Of a DNA stretch of 64,000 bases, positions 1 to 28,349 are shown one piece after another. Source of the stretch: Apostichopus japonicus (Eukaryota > Echinodermata > Holothuroidea > Aspidochirotida > Stichopodidae); assembly GCF_037975245.1 (NCBI RefSeq), contig NC_092562.1, positions 21,965,054 to 22,029,053 of the forward strand, in the 5' to 3' direction. Positions within the stretch are counted from its first letter, which is position 1, and each line of letters opens with the position of its first letter. The notes under the pieces are model-generated. The model made no database searches and was not told the origin of the DNA. It saw only the letters and a program-made list of their open reading frames with translations. Made by a program: the position numbers and the translations under genes.

Positions 1-2440
1 AAACTTTTCTAAAGCGCCTTTCTTAATTTATTTGCTTTACGATCTTTTACGATTCCGTTCGAAAACTGACAAATTGTTCGTTCAAAAAGGTTGGTTACAT
101 TCAGTATTAATGACATGCATGCAACTATAGAGAGAAGGCAGAAAGCGAACCATCATCATCGTTAGCCTTCATGGTAGAGATATGATAAACAACTTTCCTA
201 AACTGCTACAAAAAGTTGTATTCAATTTGTTTAGTTAGACAGGTTAATCGTCCTGCGTACCGAACACTTGTGTGTTAAATATGACATTGGTCCACATGTG
301 CTTGAAATTTTAATTTTAATTTAATTTTTATTGCTTTCTTAATTTGCAAGGCTCATTGTATGTATTGGAGGTTTTATTGGAGGATTGCTTGTTTTCGAAG
401 TTAGTATACATGGTGTTGGTATTGGACTGAAGCTATAATCAACACTATTTACATTCACATTAAACTAAAATGAAAAGGAAAGCAGAGCGAAATTACATGC
501 TATCATGTCTTTGACAGTGGCGGCCAAGACGATCTGGGGGGGGGGGGGGGTGCAACTAGGGGCAATGCATATCTTTTTTTTGGGGCGGGATATAACACTG
601 ATATAGAGGAGGGGTGTAAGGGGTTTCGTCTCCCCTTTGGGGAGTAAAGTGACTTAGACGCAAACATGGTGCTATCATTTGCTAATTTTTCACATTAATG
701 CATTTGCATAAGCTGAAACGATTAGCCTAATTCTACTTATTTTGGATAAGTAGCATTTCTGATTGGAGCAACTGAGGGGGGGGGCAAGGGGAAAATATGA
801 GGGCAAAATTGCCCCCTCATGCCCCCAGTACTGTGCTTTGGTGGCACTTTACGGCATCATATATTTACAAAATAGCAGCCCCTGACAAGGCATTTAAACC
901 TGTGTATATCTCTTATAAACGCGGAAGATTTACCTTAGATATTGGGGAAATTGTTCGTAACGCAGTGATCTACACTGTAAAAAAAAATCGTAAAGGTTTG
1001 TCTTGATTTGGATTATTGTTTACAGAGGGAGAGGATTTTTCTCAGTTAAGATCACAAAACGAGTTTTCTAAAACCAATGTAGAGCGCAAGGTTTCCTCAT
1101 TTTTACGGGTTAGAAAGGAGAACTTTAGCTGGATGAACGAAAATCTATCAGAACGCTTTTCTATTACTGAATATACGGATAAACGTTTTACCAGATTATC
1201 CGGAAAGTTACTGTTACTCTGTCCAACAGGTAATGTTTATCTCTGCAAGCATTTTTGGTTTTGACAAAAGCGCACATACGATTAATGTTAACACATTTGC
1301 TAGAATACGTAAAACCGGTTTTCGTTAACCCATCGATCTCGACATACACGCCAACGGCCACACTCGCACCAAACTTGGTTACCAACGAGGTAAATTTCTC
1401 GAATTTTAAACAGTTTGCACCCATTAAATCAAGTAACTTAGCTCTTTCATGATACAGTAGGATATGCTCAACAAAAGGGAATCGCATTTCTTTCAAAGTA
1501 TTTGATAAATTCTGTATTTTCGTGGTAAAATTCGTCACGTCGGGTTCGTTGATGCGGTGGAGATGGTTAGGCTTGCAGGAGCATACAGCATCTGTAGTAT
1601 AGTAGCTCGTATACTAAGGCCCAATGTTACGTGTTAGGCTATATGCTACACAATGAACGTATACTGTAGCTAGCTTACTACGATGAGTGTACAGTATAAT
1701 ACAATAACAAACGTTAGGCTAATCTATTCCTAAAATAAAGCAGGCCTGAGTCTAGCCTTTATAGTTTAGGCCTAATATCACGTCAGAGTAAACACAGAGT
1801 CCCTCTTAGTTTTGGCGTTATACGTTTAGACGGTGTACAAAAGGTAATTGTGCATATAACTAGGTCAAGGCTAGTGCAATGAAAATGTACAAAGAAAGCA
1901 GGTCCTCCTGTTTTCTAAATTCAGAAAATGTGGATGGAGACTTAAAAGTAAATAAGGCTTAGACTTAGGCTTACAACTTTGGGGTTCCTTGCTGCTGAAA
2001 GCAAAAGGAAACTATGCATTCAGATTTGTGTGTGTTTGGATGCATGTATATGTACCCAAGTGACGCCTAGCTAAGGTTCAGGATTAGGGAATGCCCGATG
2101 TTCATCACATTCACTATGTAGATGCATTATGTATAGTGAGTGCAAGAACAGTATTGTTTTTGGTAGTTATATCATGATAATGAATGAGGTCACTGGGTCA
2201 AACCTGAAATCTACATATGTTGTTAGCATACTCGACAACCGCAGTTCCCATTCTATCGTGTAGTTAAGATAAAACAGTTGTGTGTTGATGTTTATTAAAT
2301 TTGATATATTAGCATATTAATGAGGGGGTGTGGCGTCATATAATTTTGTAACAATAAGCAATAACTTGATAGTTTTTACCCGTCTTAAAATCATGAAGCA
2401 TGCATCAAACGTAAAGCTATACATGATGCAAACTATCACA
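1..2440. other. No supported gene
   Basis: AT-rich, non-coding in appearance. Contains G-tracts near 538-550 and 775-785. Short frames here have no recognisable similarity or splice context. Confidence 0.6.
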
Positions 2441-2471
2441 TCGTGTTCTTCACCATTGTTTTCTATTCCAG

Positions 2472-4510
2472 GAACATTAGAAGCTCTGAGGTAGACAGAA
2501 CAGAGGAACAGAATAAAGCAGGATTACAGTTGCTACCATTGCTGCTACGGGAAAATGAAGAAGACTTCGTTTCCTACACAAATGTAAGATCAAAGTTGAA
2601 AAGAATATTTGTGATCGTGGCATGTTTGGTATCACCTGTTTTCATGTTCTGAGTAAAATAGCATATCTTATGCAGGTGTAGATTCAGGTGGGGTTAACCA
2701 TCCCAAGCCCCTTTCACCTTCACATGCTGATGAAAATGCTTTTCATTATCCTGATAATGATTATGAGTCAGTATCCAGGAAATTGCATGTAAATTGGGCT
2801 TCTTTACTTTCAAAATTCTGGCAGAAGACTCACAGGACACCGACAACAGGCAAGTCTTTGGTGCTCTTGTGGCCACCCACCACTGTCTACAGAACCTGCC
2901 TCTGATGTGTGTCATGCATGTAGTTATAGGGGAAATCAAGTGTGATGCATTTATGGATACAGAATTTAATTTACTGACAGGTTAATTGTAGTGCATGTTT
3001 AGTCTTATTGCATTTAACAGTTTTCAACATGAAATCTTTGAAGTATCTCAAACCTAGCATTTAGGCTTTAACATCAGTGTCAACTTGGTGCATCTAATGA
3101 TATGTATAGGGTAGATGTACAGTGTTCTTTGTCAGCAGGGCTGTAAAAATATACCAGATTATACCAAAGTGTATATAACTTGAACACATCTATTTTGTAG
3201 TAGATGTCATTTGAGGTTACAATCAATCTTGTAGTGATATTACCTCAATATAACTCATTTAGGTGATGATCTTTATTTAATTATCTTATTTAGTTATTTA
3301 ATATCCCAATGTATTGTGATCCTATTGATTGTTGAAGACTTATGCTGATTGGTTGAAAGGAAAGCCAGCTATGTTAATTTTGATGAGGCTGCCACTTGAT
3401 GTGCTGTTCCAGTGGTCTGCAGATGGTCTCTGCCACCTAAGAGCATGTCTACTCAAATTGTCATTAGCAAGTATCAAAGCAAATCAAACTAAATCTTTAC
3501 AGAAGGGATTTTGTCTCTCATCTTATTCCTTACAGTGAGATGAGTTAGCAAGTAATATTTCTGAGATTTATGTTTCGCAACTGTAGCCAATGTGTTGCTC
3601 CTGTTGTTATCAAAGATTACAATTTACTTATTGCATCCATTGTAATCAACTCCTCAATGACTTAAAGCGTTTGTATGTAAATCATAACCTTTCTTGTGTA
3701 TTCTTTATTAATAGTCTTCAAGCATGACAACATGAACTACATCCCATTTTAATATTAAAGTTTAGTAGCTTGTATAGATCCTTACTATGGGTATAAAGTA
3801 CCATAGAAGCACCTATGAGTCATATAGGGATGCGCACATATAGGGTATGGGAAGGACAATTGTCCACGCATGGACCAAGTGTAATGCACTGTAAAGAGAA
3901 AGACATGTCTTATCCTGTCATTCTAAACCCGTTGCATTATGACATTTCGTATGTATTGTTTTTATTCATTTCAGACTTCAAACGAATTTCAAAAGATTGC
4001 AGAGTCAGTGTCAACCCCAAAAATTCTAATCAGTGAAAGTACATGTGCAGTTGCTGCTGAGTCCCAAGTGGTCAAGGAAGGTGATTCTGTGGACAGCCTC
4101 ATTCATCTCATCAGTATGTTTCATGTTGTCAATATCGAATACCAGAGATCATGTAACTGTGAATTTTCATATGTACAAAAGGAGATTTTTGAAATCACTG
4201 ACAATAGGAAGGTACCTGTTAAGTTGGTAACCTTTGTAACAAAAGTCGCTAGCCAATAGATGATTATAACCCCAAGCGGTCAGAACATGCAACAGTAAGC
4301 GAATTCAGCTCCAGCACAGCTACTATACCAGAGCAGGAAAGGGAATTAGAATGTAAAAGCGACATTAGAAAAGCTTGGAAGCACAATCTAACTGCATTTC
4401 TTTCTTCCAAAAAACTTTGTTTTAAAGATTTGGAATTTTCTGTTAGGCCTTGTGTAGATTCAGCATTGTTCATTAGGTTGGGAGTGACTGATGAAAAAGT
4501 AATGCATTGA
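2472..4510 (+). other. Cluster of unidentified open frames (possible decayed gene)
   Basis: Three or four segments look more protein-like than their surroundings: 2472-2583 (KAGLQLLPLLLRENEEDFVS, after CCAG and before GTAAGA); 2678-2899 (ADENAFHYPDNDYESVSRKL, VNWASLLSKFW); 3976-4112 (TSNEFQKIAESVSTPK, SVDSLIHLI, before GTATGT); about 4250-4510 (DIRKAWKHNLTAFLSSKKLC, VDSALFIRLGVTDEKV). I do not recognise the family. Simple joining of the first two segments meets a stop, so it may be a broken gene or transposon-derived copy. Confidence 0.2.
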
Positions 4511-4739
4511 AAAATGAAATTTTAAAACATTTTTTGAGGGGGTAAGAGGGTAGCAAATTTGTATTTTGTTGAAAATCTATTCCTCCAGGGGCAAAGCCCA
4601 TTAATTGCAAAGTTATCATATACTGAACTGTGAGAAAATAAAAACTGTGGTCAGTCATCAGGTTGCTCTCAGCTTTTTGATAATATTAATATATGATAGA
4701 GATATGTAATACTATGGGCATATTTTAATTTAAAGAGTT

Positions 4740-5240
4740 GATGAGAAAACAAGAATTTACTGCACTTTGGTTTAATCAACCTTTTAGGAAGGGTGACATG
4801 ATCAACATCTATTCTGTTAAATCTGTCGCATGGGTTACACTCTTGGATCACTAGGTAAATCGTTGCTAGTAGACTGACAGTACACATGGGATACTATGTG
4901 GTGTTGAGATTAATTATTTCAAATAATGGTAACATATAATATTTTTATATTTTTAAATTTTAATTGATTGTTTGTTCTTGCTTCATGTGATACTTTGTTG
5001 TATACACCTATTTTGTCTATGGGGAGAAGGTGTACTCTTGGTTAAACTAGGAAAATTGTTGCGAGTAGACAGGTGGTATTTAAAAGGTGTTCGGTGGTAA
5101 CGTCATTCCCACCCTCCACCCTATATGGAGCTTTTTCATTTTGTTTATTAATTTAAATAATGTTTGACACATAATCTTTCTGAATGATTTAATTGTAATT
5201 GATTGTTTGTTCTTGCTTCAAATGATAGTGTTTGTATACA
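4740..5240. repeat. Diverged ~235-bp tandem repeat, AT-rich
   Basis: A 25-bp block containing TAATTGATTGTTTGTTC recurs at 4961 and 5196, with TAGTAGAC- and GGTGT-type words around both. A further weak copy may start near 5440. Confidence 0.5.
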
Positions 5241-5509
5241 TGTAGTCTTGGGTAAATAACAAAAAAAATGTTGGTTAGGCATGACATGCTTATAGTAGGT
5301 GTTCGGATGTGAGATTTGGTTGTGATAAGGTGAGCTGAGATGAATCAATGTTATATATCGAGAAGCTCTTTTGAATTCTTGATTGTATGGTCACCGCATC
5401 CTACACCGCATCTTAAGGGATTTTTCATGCTGTATTTTTATTTTAAATAATGCTAGACATGAATGTTTGTATATTTTTAAATTGAAGTTGATTTATCTCT
5501 TCTTATCTT

Positions 5510-8150
5510 TATAATTTGTAGTTGATTATTCTTAACTTGTTTGAATTCGTTTTTTTTTTCTCTTTATGGGTAAGGGGTGTAATGCTAATAGCGGCCTTCA
5601 TTCTGACACTGCCAAGGCATGAAACGATGTCATTGGAACAATTTTACTCAGTCATGTATATAAGATGGGTGTTAGAGCTAAATGTGGTCGGAGTTAAATA
5701 AGGACAAAATTATTGGAGACCAATTTTATCAGTTTTAAACACAGTCTCTAAGTTTCACTTGTAAAAGCAGCCCACCCTTCTCCACATATAGGTGCTTGTT
5801 CCATGTGTTTGTTATCTTTAGTGATACATATAAAATACTTAACTGTTCATTTTTAAATTTTCATTGATTATCATTGCATGGTATTATTTATTGGTTTTTA
5901 ATAAATATTTCTTACTTTAAAATCAAGTTTGTATCATTTTCAGTCTCACAGCTTTTACTATTCGTTGTTATTATTCTGTAAATCAATCTTAAAAGGCAGA
6001 GAATTCCATCATACATAATTTTCCACGCAAATATATGTACTGTTTAAATAGTGATCTGAACAGATAATTGAACGATAATCTCTAATTTCTCAATAAGGAA
6101 GGCTAAAACTGAATCCGTTGAAGGTAACTCTAAAAGTGGTAATATTTCAGGAAACACTTGCGTTTTTAAGGAGAAAACACCGTTTTCGGTTGCAGCAACT
6201 CAATATTGATGAAACACGCAAAACAGGATGAACGTTTAACCAAGATACGGTTAACATCTCATGGATTAATCTGAGGAAACCCGACTTTTGGTTGCAGCAA
6301 CTTTAAACCATTTTCAAGTAAACGTTTACGATTTTTTTTTACAGTGTATTATATAAAGTAAAGACTTACCTCTTGTACCCCTAAAACTAAAATGTTTTTT
6401 ATCATGTGAAATGAACTTGCAACCGATTGAGGTACCAGACCGCCAGAGTATATTTTAGGGATGGGGTGAGATGTAGTGGGGGGGGGGGGGAGCGGTCGCT
6501 GTGTGAAACAAACCAAACCAAACGTTAGCCAAAGTTTAGCGGCAGAGTCATAAATTGTCAACGAAGTTAAATGGTTCGTTCCTTTCTCGACATAAAGAAA
6601 TAAGTCTAATCTACAGTTTTATGCAACCGTTCTGTGCGACGAAGAGCAGTTTGTTGATCTTGGATGGAAAATTCCTCTTTCCATTAAAACAAACATATTG
6701 TCAAACTGGGATACGTTTGATAAATTGCAAAGGGGGGAATAAAGTACAAAACTACCATATTGTAAAGTATTAAACATACAGATGACATCACATTACTCCG
6801 AGTTACTATAAGTGACCTATTTGACTTCATAAATTATAGGCCGGTATATCATGTACTGTATATGAACCAAAGTGACTAAAGATGAAATAAGAAGGTAATA
6901 TACACGGACCATAAATCAAGTTCAGTATTTTACCAAAAATATTTACAATAAAGACCATGACTCATGAGGAATTTGAGAAACATTTGGGTGACGTCGCCGG
7001 GATTTCAGTGGAGAGGCCGGGGGTGTAGTTCTTCTTGTGACAATAATGGATTGGTAAAACAAAGGCTGGAAGTGAACACTGTTCAATCAGAATTGGGATA
7101 GGGGGCAGGTTGGACCCCTAATGTAAGCACCACCACTTCGTTGTTACGATATTACAGATGTCTCAAACGAAACAGACTTGTATACAAACTAAGTTCTAAA
7201 GTCATTAATGAAATCAAATAGACAAAAATCGTTCTATTTATTTATTTTTTAAAACTTGTTTTATATGCGTGCATAATTTCGGACCAGTGAAGGTAATACA
7301 TTACAGAATGTTGTCAGTGCATATTACACTCGAATATGTCTACATATATACGTCATTGGTCCTCATGTGCTTGAACATTGAGAGTTTCTTTCTATATTTA
7401 CAACATATTACATCGTTTCCCTTAGACTTTAAATTTTGAGCATTTGCCCATTATACTTCGGTGGCTCACCTAGCAAAGTGACTGGACAGACGAGTTTAGT
7501 ATATGCAGATAATTAATGCAGTTCCCTCGACAATATAGGAAACATTCCTTCACATCAGTTGGAAATCAAAAGATAATCGCGATCGCAAATAAGGCCAAGT
7601 AAAACATCATTGAGATCATTTACATAGAACAAAAAAGAGTAAATTGGACTAATAGAAACAGCTATGCCTTCACTGATGGAGAAGCTGACGTCATCGGCAA
7701 AATTTAAACTTTAAGTAGTATTCCAGATAATAAACATATTTAAAGCATAAGTCTTGACACACAAGAGAAAGCATTCTTTGCCGCGTACGTAAATTTTTTT
7801 TGAAGTTTGAGCATGAATGAGTGGGTGACCATTACACTTTCTAGCATATATGGATGAATTATACTTTTGTTAGTTTTAAACCAGACAAACCATTGTCTAT
7901 AGTTTCCGTTGAATGGCAATACATTATATATACCTAAACTTTAATTATTGTAACATGAATACCTGATGCATATTGGACACTTAGCACAAAGCATATACAT
8001 AAGATACAACACAGTTTCTAGTCAGTCTTTGTAATACCGTGTCTAAGGTTACTCTGTCCACGTGATGTCGTTGCCCAGACATGACTGCTGTGAGGCAGGT
8101 AAGGCGATTTATCCGTCTCATCCCCCAACGCCCCCCCGGATACACGCCTG
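5510..8150. other. No supported gene
   Basis: AT-rich intergenic sequence with a 14-base G run near 6478 and no convincing coding signal on either strand. Confidence 0.6.
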
Positions 8151-8152
8151 AA

Positions 8153-8290
8153 ACCTGCACATGATTTCAAAGGTAGGCCCATAATGGGCCAAGTTACCCC
8201 GACTGATATAGGAATGTATACCTGCACATGGTTTCAAAGGTAGGCCCAATCATAGGGGGCAAGTTACCCAAACAGATTTAGGAATGTGCT
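8153..8290. repeat. ~70-bp tandem duplication
   Basis: ACCTGCACATG(A/G)TTTCAAAGG and the following AGGCCCA...AAGTTACCC...TAGGAATGT occur twice in direct succession with small differences. Confidence 0.85.
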
Positions 8291-8964
8291 CAAAACCATT
8301 ATGTAAGGGCGTCATAAGCCCGGCGGAATTGTATAATTCTTCCAAGCTGATTGCCCCCACCCCCAAAAACAACAACTGACGATGGAGGTGGTGGTTCTGG
8401 TGGTGGTGGTATGTGGGGGGGGGGGGGGGTCCCGGGCCCATATGAGGACGCAACTGCTATTAAGGGTTCATCGAGTCATTTCTCTTTCGGTTTTGAAAAG
8501 TCCGTTTCGCTTTTATACATGCATAATTGTAGCCTGCAGATTCCCCCCCCCCCCACACTCCTCCACCTGCTTTGAGCCCCTCCCCACCAGTATTCGTCAA
8601 CAACTCAAATAAAGGGGGGAACCGCAGTATATTACAGCATTCGTTTATAATTTCCAATGAACTTAATACCGCAACGTCATGGTCACTCAAAGTGATCTCC
8701 ACCCCAAAAACAAAGATGGTGGACTTGCTTGAAGATCATTCTTTGGAGAATTAATTCCACTGAATACTCCTGCGTAGTGAGCTATCTTGTTTACTTTAGT
8801 ATCATCGAAAATGAGAAATCAGAAAGAACATTACTCTAAAGTTCATTATTCATTACTGCGGAGGCCGTGTAGACTGGTCTACCTTCAAACCAGCACGTGA
8901 CCCGTTGGGCTTGTTGTGTCTGAGGCGCCGTACAAATGTTGGCTGCGCTACTGCATATTGCCTC

Positions 8965-9040
8965 TACTACGCGTAACCGAAGTTCTACTACGCGTAACCG
9001 AAGTTCTACTACGCGTAACCGAAGTTCTACTACGCGTAAG
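8965..9040. repeat. 21-bp minisatellite, 3.6 exact copies
   Basis: The unit TACTACGCGTAACCGAAG+TTC repeats three full times plus 13 bp without a mismatch, indicating recent expansion. Because 21 is divisible by three, it opens a - strand frame with a repeated seven-residue word; no start, homology or splice context supports coding. Confidence 0.95.
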
Positions 9041-9097
9041 ACCCATACGTTATGACCCCGACGGCTTGCCATAGCCGTCCGGTTGAGGTAACCAATG

Positions 9098-9160
9098 CAC
9101 CGTTTTCCCTTTGGTCGAGGAAAATGCTAGTTTCGTCCGATGCGCTAAATGCAATGTTTT
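9098..9160. repeat. Dispersed repeat copy 1 (related to 52.48 kb)
   Basis: Shares about 60 bp with 52476-52540, including TTTTCCC, TGGTCG and CGATGCGC(T/C)AAATGC. Confidence 0.5.
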
Positions 9161-9599
9161 TGTATCCAGGGCCCCAGCCCCGCCGGTAGAAATTTATACA
9201 TTGCAGGCCGCCCCTGGATTGAGGAAAATACAATTTACAGATATTTACCTGTCTATAAATATCGAGAAAGCCACAAATTCCAATATGTTAAGACATTATT
9301 ATTTTTCATTTTCCAAAAGTCATGTAGAGAATTCCCATGAGTGTTGTATTTGGAGTTGACAATAAAATGTATAACAATAGATTTCATGACCTTTACACTC
9401 AGCACTGGTGGGACTGTCTGTCTTTGATTACACAAGGCCAAGACCTGTCGCCCGTCATAAAAATGAGGGCTATTTTAGCATTTCCAATCATCTTCGGGGT
9501 ACAAAACAACCATGCAATGGATACCGAAAAACAAAACAGTGGAACGAACAGATTAGCCTAACTAGACGAACGAGAAAAGAAAAAAGATAAAGATCAAAG

Positions 9600-11060
9600 G
9601 CGGATCAATACAGGATTCCATAAAGGAGGGGTTGATCCTGGGATCGTTACAGCTGACGCTAGGGTATAGGGTGGTATTTTGGTCTCCTCCAGGAAAAAAA
9701 GAAATGTAACTCAATTTTTTTGACGTCAAATGGGGTATTCTGTCTCGTATTTAGACTAACTTATGACTATGGTCTATGATTAGTTTTAAATGCAAAGTTG
9801 TGCTAAGGCTATAGGGCTACACCTTTGCGTGAGAGGGGGAGGGAGGCGGGGGGGGGGTGGTGGAGGAGTCTGAATGGACTCACCTGGCTTGTACATATTT
9901 GCCATATGTCATATTGCTACAACATCATATTAATTCCTTTGAGCACTCCCTGGGCAATACGCGTGATGCTTGTCATGTCTTACTGCATGGCTTGTCATGT
10001 CTATATGCATTAACCACAGGGCACATTTATCCACTGCGATAACTAATTGCTATTGCTGGGTTCAAGCGGTAATTAACAGACAGAATTGTTTCCTCTTGAA
10101 TTCTTAAAGTTTCTTTGCAAAACAAATATTATCCCAACCGGACTTGGGTGGGAAGGGGGGGGGGGGTCGAAGATACACAATTCGGAAAGTTCGAGTTCAT
10201 ATAACACATTGAAAGTGCACGGTAAATAGTACAACAAAACACTTCTTGAAAAAGCTCTCCTTTTCATCGTAATAATTTCCATTGAAAGAACATTGATCAC
10301 ATCCTTTCTAGCGGCATTACAAAGGGCATACATTTCTACTTTTCATTGATATAAACCTGATTTGCATTCGTCAATTCTCTCAATCGGATCTGATATCAAT
10401 CAGCCTTGTAAGAAAAATATCGGATTTACCATCTCAAATTGCATGGAAAGAGATTGACGCTGCATTGTGTGTTAATCTCCGTACATGCTGCACACAACAC
10501 TGTGTTCTATACTGGAATACCGTACACAAGAAACATCATGAAATGAGGTCCATTCGAAGCCTATTTCTTTGCATTTTTGCAAAATTATATTGCCAAGGGC
10601 ATCATTAACCAGTTAATTCTAGTAGTAGTTATATTTTGATTCATAAAAAGAAGAAAAGGTATAAGGAAAGTCCATTTTCATTATTAGGGGTGGTGTATGT
10701 AAAATATATATATAACTAAGTAATAATATTGAATTTAACGGTGTTGCAACAAAATAATAATAATAATGCTAATACCAATAGCTATAGATAGTTTTAATCT
10801 TGTTTGCTTCTGTTTTCATTCAGTTTTACTCAAGAAAAAAATATAATTATTCATGCGTTGCGTTTTGGGAGCCCGCTTCAAAATCGAACAGCCATGCGTA
10901 CTGCACATTGGTTGTATTTATTGAGGCATTTTAGTGTACAGTTTAGGGAGAAAGGAATTGATATGGCTGGAGCATTAAAGAAAGATAAGATTCACGATAA
11001 CAACAACTACTTACTTGACCTGAAATCACACCAGTAATAATGAAATGAGGTGTTTTTGGT
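9600..11060. other. No supported gene
   Basis: Intergenic, with G-tracts near 9848 and 10156 and a short (AAT)n run near 10756. Confidence 0.6.
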
Positions 11061-11069
11061 TAGCGAATG

Positions 11070-11351
11070 AAATTTGTGGGATGCAAAGAGCTTTTGCTGC
11101 TGCTGCCCCTTCTCTGTGGAACAGCCTTCCAGAACATGTAAAACACAGTCCATCTCTTGCTTCTTTTTAAACGCTCTCTCAAGACTCATCTGATGAAAAC
11201 TGTTTCATTAATTGTTGCCCATTTTTGCTTGCATTTTTGTCTTGTACACTTGTGTTCACTGTTCTTTTGTTTTGCTGTCGCACTGTTTGTATCACTGCGC
11301 CATGAGCGTCTTTCTTTTTTTTTTGACGGATACCGGCGCATTATAATTGTC

Positions 11352-11391
<40 letters not shown>

Positions 11392-11395
11392 GTTA

Positions 11396-11427
<32 letters not shown>

Positions 11428-11430
11428 TCG
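11070..11430 (+). pseudogene. Non-LTR reverse transcriptase 3' end followed by (TTA)n
   Basis: Encodes RAFAAAAPSLWNSLPEHVKH, SPSLASF, then after a one-base insertion (five T instead of four near 11162) FKRSLKTHLM. This is the standard C-terminus of CR1/L2/RTE-like reverse transcriptases. The frame breaks and the (TTA)n run about 140 bp downstream may mark the 3' tail of the insertion. Confidence 0.7.
11353..11427 (+). repeat. (TTA)n microsatellite
   Basis: Nearly pure ATT/TTA trinucleotide run with two TTG interruptions. It generates poly-Tyr and poly-Ile phantom frames. Confidence 0.95.
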
Positions 11431-12034
11431 ATACAGGAGGCAAAATCCTATAGAGGAATGACGACCTTCCTTACTGGTTTCGAACACCGGCCTAGGCATA
11501 CAATCAGTGCTCAGCCTCCCTCAAAAATACGGCAAACTGAAGTAGAGGTCTCTCTTCATCAATTCAATCACAGCTCTCTGGGTGTACAGTGCGCGGTTTA
11601 AAAGTGCAGTGACAGCATCATACTCTATGATATTGCCACTTCCCAAGCGTAGAAACCAAGCAGACCTTTGAAAATGAATGACCATTTGAATGAAAATGAT
11701 CTAAGCCCAAGACTTCGATGCTATCTTTCCATACATGTTAGTGATGATGTGACCTGTCACCACGTCCACTTTTTGTTGCATTTTGTTTTTACCTCCGTGG
11801 TTGAAGTAATTACTTATTCTCTTCGAGAAAATACTTTCCACAAGTAGCATGTTGAACCAGTTGCATTGTTGAAATAAATATACGATATAGAAATTCATAT
11901 GAGCCAGATCATTAAAGAAAAAAAATTGATATTACAACTCAAAATACATCCTATCCTCAAATTCCTCTTGATAAATCTAGCTCGCACACTGTACAAAAGT
12001 GTGTCAGTTTGTCATTCATAACAGTCAAAGTTTT

Positions 12035-12044
12035 GCGCATGCGC
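12035..12044. promoter_or_regulatory. NRF1-type palindrome GCGCATGCGC upstream of the kinesin start
   Basis: A perfect GCGCATGCGC palindrome lies 106-115 bp upstream of the kinesin ATG (12150). This is the consensus for NRF1, a factor typical of TATA-less housekeeping and cell-cycle promoters in animals. No TATA box is evident between it and the ATG. Function is inferred from motif and position only. Confidence 0.55.
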
Positions 12045-12149
12045 AGTATCAGTTAATTTTAAATTCAACAATACTGAGCAGTTCCAAGTCGCAAGAACGA
12101 AATCACAAACATAACGATTTCTCAATTTACGGACCACACCTTCGCCAAA

Positions 12150-27341
<15,192 letters not shown>

Positions 27342-27719
27342 AATTGGTATGACTGGGTTGTTTTGGAGCTAGTACCTGTCAGTATCTGAATGTGTTCTTA
27401 GTTTTTTTTTCTCTTCAGTCGACCTCCGAAGAAGCTCCTGCTAGGATCATAACGTCAGGCCCTGTAACTTTTACATTTTTACCTACACAGGCTCTCTGCA
27501 GTAAATAATCAGTGTCTACATCTGTTAGGGATCATCTAGATATGATATTGTGACAGAGTAGATGTGCATTAGGTTGTCCAAATATTGACATTGGTTTTAA
27601 GAATTGAGAAACGTTAATGCTAACCATACTTCAGAAGATTTGTGGCTGTTTGTTGTGGCTGGATAGTGGGAGAACATTGTATTAAGAGAAACTGTTTGAA
27701 GGGTAAACTGATCAAGTGA

Positions 27720-27725
27720 AATAAA
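27720..27725 (+). terminator. KIF2A: Candidate polyadenylation signal AATAAA of the kinesin gene
   Basis: First canonical AATAAA downstream of the stop codon, about 380 bp into the 3' flank. Other AT-rich candidates occur further on, so the true 3' end is uncertain. Confidence 0.4.
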
Positions 27726-28349
27726 TTACCTTTCAGAGGGTTAGTAAAAAATTCCTAACATTGTTGGTGAAATTGGGGAATAGTTAACTATGCTACATTG
27801 TTGGTGAAATTGGGGAATATTTCACAATGCTCATTATTTGAATCGTGGTTAACTTTCCCTTTAATATAATATTCACTGAATCTAGTTGTTTCGGAGTTAA
27901 CAAACTAACTGGAAAATCAAAAAAAAGATGAAGAGGTTTTCATATTTTACAGTAATTCTAGACTCATTTTAGACATCTGCTTTTTCTAATCCACCGAGTA
28001 TGACCTACGTATATATTGAGACGACCTTCAATTCTTTCTTTCTCCTTCCTCCTTACCGTAGTTGGAACCGTAGTGTACTCTTGGCTTTCATTTTTCAAAT
28101 ACATCGTGTAGAAGTTGAAGTGGTATCCACTGTATGCAGCTTACAGATCATCTTCCGACCCTGTCTAAAGAAGCCTTCGCCATTTCCCGTTCACAGCGTT
28201 GCATGAAAATGAGAAGAACTCGTTTTGTAGTTTTGAAGATGACATTTATTTATTTCACCGAGGGAGAGCCAAATCCAACCATCATGATTGGTCAATGTGA
28301 TAGAGGTACGGTACTTGTGTTAATAATTTCCCTGAGTTAAGATATAACA

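Noticed and set aside
8351-8702. Gly/Pro-rich frames on both strands
   Set aside because: Produced by GGT repeats and G/C homopolymers; no start context or homology.
8836-9072. Frame with a repeated seven-residue word
   Set aside because: Artefact of the 21-bp minisatellite, whose unit length is a multiple of three.
11157-11601. Frames with poly-Tyr and poly-Ile
   Set aside because: Translation of the (TTA)n microsatellite; only the short FKRSLKTHLM piece is real, as a dead reverse transcriptase end.
28000-28340. Additional kinesin exon downstream of the stop
   Set aside because: The protein already ends at the family-typical KRP terminus; the frames here resemble nothing known.
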